A stretch of DNA of 64,000 nucleotides from Panopea generosa. Lineage: Eukaryota > Mollusca > Bivalvia > Adapedonta > Hiatellidae. Below, in pieces: positions 1 to 9,793 of the stretch. The stretch spans positions 62,907,078-62,971,077 of the forward strand of contig CM055895.1 in the NCBI GenBank assembly GCA_029582155.1, given 5' to 3'. Under the pieces are notes generated by a model. The model was not told where the DNA came from, did not search any database, and saw only the letters and a list, made by a program, of their open reading frames with translations. Position numbers and translations under genes: made by a program. The first letter of the stretch is position 1. Every line of letters starts with the position of its first letter.

Positions 1-460
1 TTATCCTTATTTATCGACAACATGTTACAATAAAAATAACATTTATAAAAGTATACATTATCTTTGACATTTTACGGTTTCCCTTTCAAGCAAAGGCTAT
101 ATTTGATAATTCCGTTTTGCATAATGCCCATTATCATTAAAACATATTGTATCATTATCTATCAGGTGTACCCATGATGAAACGTTTGTATTTATGTGTC
201 ATGTTTAGCAGCTTATTCTATGTCTCTGATGGGGGGGGGGGGGGGGGGGGGGGGGCGTTTTGTCCACTGTTGAACATATAGTGTTTTATTTTCGTTTTTT
301 ATGTAATGTGTCTTATTTTAAGTACGTAATTCCAGCATCAGAGTTACATGTTTTATCCTTTTTACCTGCGAGTATCAAGTAATAACACATACTTATATGA
401 ACATACATATAATTAGTTTATTTGATATATGTGTCCTGGAATCCATCCTTATGTCGTCAT
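1..460. other. Left flank, no gene seen
   Basis: AT-rich sequence without a recognisable gene. It has no counterpart before copy B at 47.6 kb. It contains a 25-base G run. Confidence 0.5.
231..255. repeat. Poly-G run of 25 bases
   Basis: An uninterrupted G tract after CTCTGAT, followed by CGTTTTG. It is a possible G-quadruplex former and an error-prone place for sequencing. Confidence 0.95.
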
Positions 461-468
461 GATGAACC

Positions 469-940
469 TTTGTCAACCAATACACGCTGTACGCGCACGC
501 AAGGGTTTATGCAAAAGTCCTCGCGTATGCGAAAGTTCAATTTTTAGGCAATGCTTTGATAATAAGGACGGTGTTATATTTCAGAACAATCAACGTGAGA
601 AATTATTTGATATTGAAACGAATATAAACACGAATGATATTAAATGTTTCCGGTAGATGAATGGTTAATGTCGCCATGCAGCGTGTAAAGCACCTTTAAA
701 CGTTGTTTGACAAATACAAATACCAATTAACGTTTTGTATGTGTATGTGTTTTATTCTTAAATAAGGCACTTATTGAATTTCCTTTCATTATTATCCTTT
801 ACCTTATGCAAATTTTGCTCACATCTTAAGAATATAATTATAGTATTATATTTCTTTCTGATATGGATCGGTAGATGACTCATGCATATCGTAAGAGTCC
901 GCAAATTGACTATCTAGTGTAACTCTTTAATTATTTTTAA
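469..940. other. Duplicated non-coding sequence at the duplicon edge
   Basis: Matches 47641-48115. A 60-odd-codon open stretch is kept in both copies, but the differences are scattered through all codon positions and no family is recognised. Confidence 0.4.
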
Positions 941-944
941 TGGG

Positions 945-1290
945 GTTTAACATCGTTTTCTACACATTTCAAGTTATATTTGGCATGTCCAGTTTCATTG
1001 GTAGAGGAATACATCAGAATGAATATGGGTATATTGCAATACCAAGTTATATGCAAAACAATATATATAAGCTATTATAGCTTTCTTCTGGATCCTTTTC
1101 ACTTGTAATTTAATGTATATATTTATTGTATGACTACCATGTATATTGTGAATAAAATATTATTTAAACTTATGACTCTGAGTGAAACCATCTCACATAA
1201 AGTTTTAGGAGCGAAGGGGACACGAACATACGACCTTAGCGGTGAGAGCCTTAGTTCAGTCGTCCGCGGATGACCACGCTGCCCTTTACG
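945..1290 (-). repeat. tRNA-derived SINE (Leu-type head), split by an insertion
   Basis: The left part (to about 1023, ending CAGAATGAA) and right part (from about 1184, CTCTGAGTG) together match the SINEs at 19190 and 58690. About 160 bp of other sequence lies between. The tRNA-like head is on the minus strand at about 1215-1290. The duplicate is at 48115-48450. Confidence 0.65.
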
Positions 1291-1299
1291 TTTCATGAT

Positions 1300-2010
1300 T
1301 ACAGGCTCGTATTAGTTGCATATCCATTATGTCTCCCTCCCCATAATGGCCACGGTTACATTTCGGTTTTGTATTTTCCATCCGTCCGTTCAGCCGATGC
1401 ATATACCAGATACTGTGTGGGATAATTGTTGCGTGCATTTGTCGTTTAAGAGTCATGAAAATATTACTGTGTATTTGAAGTATGTATGTATACTAGATGG
1501 GTTTTGTGGAGCTAGAGTAAGGTCCTATCTTCATGTAATAAGGGTAAATGGTCAATTACAATGTAACATTACTCTTTTAAACAAGTTTGATTTAAAGAAT
1601 GTCGTTTTCAGATTTGCCGTTTCGTAATTTCATCCGTTCGTCCGTCTGTCCATTTATCAGTGTTTTCTGCACATCTCCAAATGCACCGTGCAATAAACTT
1701 AACTGAAACTTGGTAGGTTGATGTAAATAAGTGTAATTTTGAAATGGAGTAGTGAATGGTCATCAAATGGTTCCGCTGATTTGTGAGTTATTAGCATTTA
1801 GTTTTTTTTCTATGTTAAACTTTTATACAATTATTTTTAATTATTAACTCTTGTAATTATCCGTTCAGTTATTTCATATACTCTTGTCGGCGTAACTCTT
1901 AAATCACTTATTGGTTAAGGGAACAATTTAGAAGGTATTGTCACTGTAAAGTTTAGTTACGTACGGTCGTATATTGATGACTGTAAAGTTAGTAGGTTGT
2001 TCGCATTTGG
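1300..2010. other. Duplicated sequence, probable old transposon remnant
   Basis: Holds runs such as CCGTTCGTCCGTCTGTCC and GAAACTTGGTAGGTTGATGT, which resemble a dispersed invertebrate repeat. It is kept at 48460-49155. An open frame of about 100 codons (1316-1627, and 48463-48789 in copy B) has no recognised domain and probably arises by chance. Confidence 0.35.
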
Positions 2011-3005
2011 TAGTTGGGGATTCGAATAACCAACTACCGACCAGCTGCCAGTTGGGGATTTGGATTTGTTATTATAATTACTATTTGATTTACATATTTT
2101 GCTCGTGTTAATATGTTTAAAAATATAATCAATAAAAAATGTATATAAATTAATAGAGAATCTGAATCCCCAATTGGCAGATGGTTGATAGTTGGCAATT
2201 CGCAGCGAGTCCCCAACTGAACATTTTGAATCGCTGTCTGGTGAGTATACGCGTTATATTGTGGAAACAACGCGGTTTTGGTGTCTTTATTATTATTCTA
2301 AGCTGTTTTTCGATTGAATTGATTTGTTAAATTATAAAACAGCGATTTAATAAAAAAAATTCCGAATCCCCAACTGGCAGCTGGTTGGTAGTAGCCGATT
2401 CGCCGCGAATCCCCAACTAGACATTTTGAATTGCCGTCTGGTGAGTATAATCGTTATATTGTGAAAATAATGCGGTTCTGGTGTCTTTATTATTATTGTA
2501 AGCTGTTTTTCTATTGAATTGATTTATTAAAATAATTAAACAAAGATTTAATAAAAAAAATCGAATCCCCACCTGGCAACTGGTTGGTAGTTGGCGATTG
2601 GACGCGAATCCCCAACTGGAAATTTTGAATCGCCTCCTGATGAATATACTCATGTTATTGAAGAAATAACGTGGGGACGGTGGTTATTTATTGTTATGAA
2701 CTGTTTTTCTATAGAACTTATTTGTTTTCGAAAACAAATATCGAATTGAAAAAAAATCCGAATCCCAAATTGGCCATTTTGAATCACCGTCTGGTGAGTA
2801 TTTTCGTTTTATTGAAGAACCAAACCACCATTGGTGTTATTTATTATCGCAAACCTGTTTTTTTTAATTGAATTGATATGTTAAAATATTAAGACAACAA
2901 TTTAAAAAAAATCCGAATCCCCAACTGGCAACTGGTTGGCAGTTGGTGATTCGCGGTGAATCCCCAACAGGAAATGTTGATTCGCCGTCTGGTGAGTATA
3001 CACGT
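2010..3005. repeat. ~200-bp tandem array, about 5 units, with paired inverted repeats
   Basis: Units start near 2161, 2362, 2562, 2758 and 2912. Each has GAATCCCCAACTGGCAGCTG, then a stretch matching CATTTTGAATCGCCGTCTGG, then a TTTATTATTATT spacer. The fourth unit lacks the first hairpin segment, so the spacing drops to about 154. The 14-bp pair AGTTGGCGATTCGC / GCGAATCCCCAACT makes a short hairpin in each full unit. Confidence 0.8.
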
Positions 3006-3289
3006 TATAGATTGGTTTGAGGTTTCTGAATGAACTAGAAAAACAACATTAAAACGAGCAGATATAATAGCTTATTAGCATTTAGTGCATTTAGCCTTCC
3101 AGTTTTGTAATGTGATCTTAATGTAAATAGATCTATATAATACAAGATATTATCTGCATGCGCCGCCGCGTTTTAGACATGGCGGTGTTAAACTGATACG
3201 TTAATGAAAACATAATAAGAAAAGAGGTATAGCATTCATGAACTAAAACATTTTTTTTTTAAAAATTTCAACATGATTTAATCTTAACT

Positions 3290-3480
3290 TCTGTATTTTA
3301 CTTCTATTGAGAAACAAATTCTACAACTTAGGCAGATAACGCTCGATGTCTCCCCGGGTATTATCAGTACTTATCAAATGTGGATAAAGTGTCACTACAC
3401 ATAGCCGTGGCGGAGGATCAAACCCACGACCTGGGTCCGATGTTGTACCACCAGACAACACACTCCACAACATGATTAAC
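3290..3480 (-). repeat. tRNA-derived SINE, family with GACAAGTT...TAGCCGTGG body
   Basis: Shares its body (ACAACTTAGGCAGATAACGC, then GTGTCACTACACATAGCCGT) and a minus-strand tRNA-like head (right end) with elements at 20940 and 22640. Duplicate at 50650-50830. Confidence 0.6.
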
Positions 3481-4440
3481 AGGGGCGTAACTTATAAATT
3501 TAAAATTAAGAATATAATTTTTAGGGGGTTTGGAGTTCCTATCCCAAACTATTTTTAAAATATAAATGGCCAATGGTGAATTCTCGGGAGTTTTGTGTGT
3601 ATTTCTTACGTAGATTTCAATTAAATCAGATTTTTGTATTTTTCTAGGGTAAAGAACAGACCCTGATCTGCAGTGTCTGTGTGTAGCTACTCATGTAATT
3701 AACACACTATTAACACATGCAGTAAAATTAATAATTGCAATACACAAATTACCATGTCCTGCGGTAAGAGACATCTTAGCACATATCTAATACCTTTCTT
3801 CAAATATTTTAGTGTGTTCCGCGTGTTTTTTTTATTTATATATTTTTTATTAACATTTAAATATTCAAAGTACTGCCCGGTTTTTGATCCAGATAATATA
3901 TTTAAATGTATACTCGTATATAGAATCAACATATATATTATACATTTAATTTACGGTCACCTTGAATAATTGTTTTAAGAATATACAATTTCAGTATATC
4001 TCTATAAATATCCTTTTGAAGGAAGACAAAAATTGTGTCATTAAAATCTAGCAATTAGAAAAAAATCAAATTCTATCGAAATTTCTGGTGAAAAAATATA
4101 TCCAGATATAAATGATCACATTTTTAATTTCTTGATCATAATAATATGGGAAAAAATGCTATCCATCACCTTTTGTCTCTCTTAATAGCGAAGTGAATTT
4201 GCCTTAAACCAAATTATAAATGAAGGATCGTCGCATTAAAACGTCATCACCATGATGTATAGACATTACTGCACCACCAATATGTGTCATACTGAACTAT
4301 GACTAAGTTCTATAACAATACCACCTTTGCGTCGTAATACAATTATCTTAAACAATCTAAAGCGTCTTTCTAATGGCAGAGACCGTTTGCCCTAACCTAT
4401 ATTTGAAGAGTTACCTGAATAGCAAAGGAATCAATCTGCT
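3480..4440. other. Non-coding, no element recognised with confidence
   Basis: AT-rich, duplicated at 50830-51785. CAGGGGCGTAACTT near 3483 resembles a hAT-type terminus, but no matching end was found. Confidence 0.3.
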
Positions 4441-4442
4441 AA

Positions 4443-4632
4443 TTTGAGGCGGGTGGTAGTGTAATGGATAGAGTGTTGTTCGCTCACGCCAGGAGTTGTG
4501 GGTTCGGTCCCCAACACGACCTCATACCTCTAAAAACCAACATCCAGGTTCTACACAGGAAGCGGACTGGAGAGAGTTCAAATAAGATTTGAGTTTTTTT
4601 TGCAATCGAGCTGAAATAAATTAGTACAAACT
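4443..4632 (+). repeat. tRNA-derived SINE (Arg/Glu-like head)
   Basis: The head GTGTAATGGATAGAGTGTTG and a B-box-like GGGTTCGGTCCCC are followed by a body with GAAGCGGACTGGAGAGAGTT and a CGAGCTGAAATAAATTAGTA tail. A second copy is at 5595, and the duplicate at 51788-51970. Confidence 0.65.
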
Positions 4633-4767
4633 AATCTGCTAACAAATCAAGGAAGTATACGTTGTCCTAGATCTCATGAAGTCTGACACTTAATCCTTCA
4701 TGGAATAGTATAGACCAGAAGAAAATAGAATATAACAGAATATAAGTGTCATTATGCCGACTCGTAC

Positions 4768-4912
4768 ATAGTCCATCGTCATTATGTACATACTATACAA
4801 ACATACATAGTCCATCGTCATAAATACACACATACATAGTCCATCGTCATAATGTGCAATTACACACATACATAGTCCATCGTCATAATGTACATACACA
4901 CACATATATGCA
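4768..4912. repeat. Short VNTR, CATAGTCCATCGTCATAATG unit, about 4 copies
   Basis: Units of about 34-38 bp joined by CA-rich spacers. Copy B at 52096-52318 has about 7 units of the same motif. Confidence 0.85.
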
Positions 4913-5176
4913 TAAAAAGTGTTATGCATCATCAAATTATATCACAATCTAAGCTTTGTTCTCACCTTCTCTCTTGTGTTTACACGCGTGTGTGAAACAT
5001 ATTTGATAAATATGTTGTTTATCTGTAATTGTCATTGTAAGTACTTTTAATTCATTGTTGTTTAGGCGGAAGTGTTTCAACTAATGTTGATAGATGTGTG
5101 GCTCAATCCCTGTTGCTTCCATGTATGTTGAAAGCAATAAAATATCTAAGCTAAAATATGTTTGTACATGTATTTA

Positions 5177-5179
<3 letters not shown>

Positions 5180-5233
<54 letters not shown>
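5180..5233. repeat. (AT)n microsatellite
   Basis: About 27 AT units. Copy B has the same site at 52802-52852. Confidence 0.95.
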
Positions 5234-5237
<4 letters not shown>

Positions 5238-5594
5238 ACAGCAACAAAGAATATGTATAAAATAGAACGGATGTGTACATATTACTTCGAATTATATTTT
5301 ATTTTATGCTTGATGACGAATTAAAGAAATAATATTTAACACTTTCGCTGTTAATAATAATGAAGTCATCAATGGTTATTTCACTGGTTTCAATTATAAA
5401 ATAAAAAATTAACATTATTGACTTCTGTGCAAACGATACCATATTACTTTAGTGCTCTGCATATGTAATAAAATTGATAATTCGCTAGTATAAACAGTTA
5501 TAGTCCGTGTAATACACTCAAACATTTAAATCAGATTTATTTTAGCTCCATTCGAAATGCCTTAAAGTATGTTTTCAATACGTGTCCCAGACGT

Positions 5595-5772
5595 AGGAGT
5601 GCAGTGGATTAAGTGTTGTGTGTTCGGCCAACATTTCGATTCGATAGCTTCTCAAAACACAACAATCAGTACTTTTTCTACCAAGAAAGCGGACTCAAGA
5701 GCGGTTCATAATTTTATAAGGTCCAATCTTATTTAGAAATCGAGCTAAAATCAGTTAGTATAAACTAAACCA
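5595..5772 (+). repeat. tRNA-derived SINE, same family as 4443
   Basis: Shares AAGAAAGCGGACTCAAGAGC and AATCGAGCTAAAATCAGTTA with the 4443 element. Its head is more degenerate. Duplicate at 53205-53390. Confidence 0.6.
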
Positions 5773-6545
5773 TTGTGAATTAAATGGTGTTGAACTATTT
5801 GCTTACCTATACCTGACTGCACTTTAGAGACATCATACATAATTAAATTAATCTTTTTTAGGGAAACGCTCTTAAATGTATACCGAATTCTGCTCATCGA
5901 GTACTACCTTTTTGCTACAAGGGGTGGTATACTGTAATGATAACTTTATTTGACATCTCCATTATGTAACATGAATATTTATTGCATTTATCACATTTTG
6001 ACGGTGTTATACCGGTGCGTTTACTGCGAAGCATCGCACATGCTTCCTTGTTGTTGTTTTTTTTATTTTCGTCTTTAAATTTAATTCGCTTTGTACGGCC
6101 CTGATTAATAAATAGTGAAACGCTTATATGATGTTTTTAGAACAAATTAACCTTACTGCTTGTCTTAAAATTTTATTTCTTTCATTGGCTGACTGCTTAA
6201 AATAAGGTCGATTGTATTATGACCATTCAATAAAATTATCACTTGTGGGTAAACACAAGTTTATGTATACCTGCTGGTCTAATAACTGTTGATAAGCGGC
6301 ACTTGACACAACTGAAGCAATACATGCTTCCTATTAACATCGGTGATTTACATCGTGGTATTTCAATTTGCAATTTATCCGCACCTGTCAATGACATTTA
6401 AGATTTTATAAATTAAACATATATTTGATATCGAGTTTTAAGATCTATAGTTCGCTTCGACGCGCAGTTAGCTGCAGTCCGTCCATTCACTGTTCTGAAG
6501 GTGTTACTTGAGTCAATATAAAACAATGAGCGTATGCTTCACAGC
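5773..6545. other. Non-coding, nothing recognised
   Basis: Plain AT-rich sequence shared with 53391-54190. It contains CATTTTGACGGTGTTATACC and neighbours, but no element boundary is visible. Confidence 0.3.
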
Positions 6546-6549
6546 TAAC

Positions 6550-6765
6550 ATAACATCATAATAGTAATAGAATTGGGTTTAACGCCATTTTCAACACATT
6601 TCAGGTTATATACATGGCATATCCAGATCTAATGGTGGAGGAAGATCTCAGAATGAGTCTGAGTAGAGCCACCTTTCTTCCAAGTAGCTGGTCAACTGTC
6701 TCACATAGGTTTTGGAACGAGGGGGATTCGAACCTACGATCGTAGCGTTGACAGGTAAGTGTACC
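6550..6765 (-). repeat. tRNA-derived SINE, Leu-type family
   Basis: Body TATACATGGCATATCCAGAT ... CTCAGAATGAGTCTGAGTAG and a B-box-like GGGGGATTCGAACC on the minus strand. Duplicate at 54192-54400. Confidence 0.65.
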
Positions 6766-7240
6766 AAATATTTTAATGATGCCCACTTCTTGTCTACCGA
6801 CGAGCATAAAAAATCATTCGAGAGTCCTGAGAAGTTTAAATGTATACTTTCTTTTTAAATATGTGTTTTTAAGTATACTTGTTTACAAGTTCTATTGTTC
6901 ATATTTCCAGAAGGTCTTTGACCCATAAGGTAATAGTTTACATATGCATGACGGCAAGCATAAATCAGTGCATTACAAATTCATGGATAGCACATATGTC
7001 AAGTTATTTACGATTGTTTCAAATGTAATACATATCACTCATATACGTTATGCATACATATACATCCATACACGCACATAAATAACAATTAAATAAACAC
7101 TTATAATCACTGAAATGTATATATATATATATGTATATTACCGATTCGTTTAACCTTGGACGAAAAAAACAAGGTTAATAATGGAGAAAATTTTATATTT
7201 TAGTTTAATGTATATTATACTTGAGCCTCTTAATTGTATA

Positions 7241-8925
7241 ATTATTGTTATTATTATTATTATCATTATAATTATGATTATTATTTTTTTTTTTTTTTTT
7301 TTTTATTATAAAACCTTTCGGATCTGAACAAAAAAACTTTACTAATGGAACTTATTGATAACACGTTCGGTTTCAGAATTCAATCATTCTACAAATTTGA
7401 TCATGTTTGGATGCCTCCAACAATAACTTGGTATATTTTATTTCTTAGATCAGTATACATGACACATTCTAAAGTAAAATGAATTCGTCCTCTAAAACAT
7501 TCCAAATAACACATATTTTTTCGTTTACTGGTGTACTTTGAGGTTTAGTCCACTTGCCTGTTTCAATAGATAATCTATGTGAGGATACTCTTAATTTTGA
7601 AACACCTATTCTAAACTTTTAGACATTTAACACATTTAAATGTGGTTGAAAATTTAAATTTGAAATACATCGGTAGAAAAGTAGCACTACTGGAGTTATT
7701 CAATATGCTAGACCAGTCCTGCATAAACTGATTTTTAAGCCTTTGCTTAACGTCAGACATAAATTGTAAATTCCCTCCCTACACTTTGATAAAGCCAGGC
7801 GTCATAAATCCGAAAAAATAAAGCAAGTTTTTAATTAGTGAACAGTTTATCACGTTTGGATTAGTTTCCATATCTTCCTTTGACAACATGTATACCTTAC
7901 TTATATATTTATTTTCATTTGATTGTAATAGTTCAGTCCAAAATCTTATAATATTTAAAAATCTCAACGTTTGACATGACATTCTACCGAGTTCACCATA
8001 AATAAAAACATTCTGTATAGTTTTCTTCCTCCTAACACACGTTTACAAAAGTACATATGCACTCTTTCTAATTGTTTTTACTTTGAATGAATCCCCAAAC
8101 TCCCTTACTATCAATAAGTATGGGTGCAATCAATCTATCAAATAAGTCTAATTTATGTTAATATACAGAAATGTTGGTAAATTTATATAAATGTTCATTC
8201 ATTTTGAAAATTGCTTTCAACGCTTGACCTGATAAAGTGAGTTGTGCTTCTGAAAATGAGCCACCTGAAGTCAAAACAATACCTAAATAAGTAAATTTGT
8301 TTACCTTTCTTAAAAATCATCATTTAAGTTTTCGATGAGTTAACCACCACCTTCCATTTATTACAGTATTCTAACAATAAACCTAAAGAAGCTTGTAATT
8401 CAGTGCTGTTATTAGTAAAAATAACAATCATCAGCATACAATATTTAACACATTTTAGATATATGAACATCAATACCGTCAAGTCCGCTATCGAGAAAGG
8501 TTTCTTATATATCATTTAAAAACATAGAAAATAAGAAAGATGACAAACACTCCCATTGTCTCACACCAAGCATACATTCACACTGACTACTTAATTTGCT
8601 TCAATACTTTACCCCGGTTTTAACAGTTTCGTACATAGCGCGTATAATGTTCACAATTCGTCCCCGTATACCTATTTTAATCATTTTTTACCATAAATTG
8701 TCCCATACTACATCATCAAACCCTTTGCTAAGATCTATAAAAGCACACAATAGCTGTTTACCTTTATTAACCATGTGCATAATAAGTCCATGTAAAACAA
8801 AAATATTATCGGTTGTACCCATTTTTGGTCTAAATCCTGATTGAGCGTCGCTGTATACCCTATAGTTTTTGCCCCAGTTTGACAATCTATAATTTAAGAT
8901 AGCTTGTGTATGCTTCATTTGTAGC
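7241..8925 (-). mobile_element. Degenerate non-LTR retrotransposon (LINE), reverse-transcriptase and 3' part, minus strand
   Basis: Reading the minus strand from 8918: QSGFRPKMGTTDNIF, then LLCAFIDLSKGFDDVVWDNL (RT core). A Y-A-D-D motif follows near 8435 but in a shifted frame, then LLEYCNKWKVVVNSSKT. A C-terminal piece (7779-7982) includes FWTELLQSNENKYISKVYML. Several frameshifts make it inactive, and the 5' half is missing. An AAT-type microsatellite at 7241-7308 fits a LINE 3' tail. The exact clade is uncertain. Copy B carries it at 54843-56610. Confidence 0.85.
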
Positions 8926-9424
8926 TAGTCTAATTACACAGGGGAACCAGCATCTTATAAAAGACACGCCCAGTTCCTGTTCTACCCGGCGTTATAGCGT
9001 TGGAAAATAAAATACCAAAATTGTATCGTCCGTTTACAATTTCGGTATACCACACCAATTACAGTGCATTCAAGCCATGAAGGTAAAGCAAAATGACGAA
9101 TGCGTCTGAATAATTACGTGAAACCGCATTGGCGAAGTTACACATCGACATTTTAAAAGTTAAAACCGACCTAGGGGGACAATGCATGGCTTTATATTAC
9201 AGTTGTTTTTTCATATACGGCATGTAAACTATTGTGACACCTGAAGTGACGGTTTAAACAATTTATTTAAGTGAAAATTATCATAAATTTATAAAGGAAA
9301 AAAAAACATATAAAAAAAGATACTTCACTTCTTGAGGCGTAACACAAATTTTAAACAATTAAACAAGTAGTGCTGTGATATAATAGATTAGTAACGGTGT
9401 TTCGTCGCTGATACGAAGAAAATT
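8926..9424 (+). other. 5' flank of transporter gene 1
   Basis: Non-coding stretch between the LINE and the start codon, well kept in copy 2 (56615-57112). It holds the candidate TATA motif and a 14-bp near-perfect inverted repeat (9012-9025 with 9035-9048). It would contain the promoter or 5' UTR if there is no separate leader exon. Confidence 0.4.
8956..8963 (+). promoter_or_regulatory. Candidate TATA box upstream of transporter gene 1
   Basis: TATAAAAG followed by a CACGCCC GC-box-like motif, about 470 bases before the ATG and just after the end of the minus-strand LINE. The same motif is at 56634 in copy 2. The transcription start is unknown, and a 5' non-coding exon could equally lie elsewhere. 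Confidence 0.25.
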
Positions 9425-9793
9425 ATGTCGTCTGGACCGTACAGTTATGAGACAGGGATTAAGAAAACATTTGAGATTGCCGACTATGTAGTATTCGGCT
9501 GTACATTGGCTGTTTCTGCGGCAATCGGTATGTTTTATGCCATCAAAGACAGGAATAGGAACACCGTGGACGAATATCTGCTCGCCGGAAGACGCATGCA
9601 CCCACTTCCGGTAGCCATGTCGTTGTTGTCCAGTTTTATTTCTGCAATAACAATTCTTGGAACGCCTTCTGAAGTGTACATTTACGGAACAATGTACTGG
9701 TGGATTTCCGTTGCTGTTGGAATCACGGCTATTGGTGCGGCCCACATCTTTATACCAGTGTTCTACAACCTGGGTATTACCAGCGTGTTTGAG
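9425..9793 (+). CDS. Transporter gene 1, exon 1 (residues 1-123)
   Basis: Encodes the N-terminus and about three membrane helices. TM1 lies near residues 18-40, TM2 near 55-80 with the family motif LLAGRRMHPLPVAMSLL, and TM3 near 88-112. The exon ends at GAG|GTAACA in phase 0, just after the conserved Y-N-L-G-I-T-S-V-F-E stretch. The open frame runs 75 bases past the donor, but that tail has no family similarity and is intronic. Exon 2 resumes the expected sequence exactly. Confidence 0.95.

Noticed and set aside
1316-1627. About 100-codon frame present in both duplicons
   Set aside because: The duplicons are so similar that conservation is uninformative. There are no domains, splice sites or promoter, and the region resembles repeat DNA.
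9359-9745. 128-codon antisense frame, kept in copy B (57032-57433)
   Set aside because: It is the mirror of transporter exon 1. Its conservation is explained by the sense strand.
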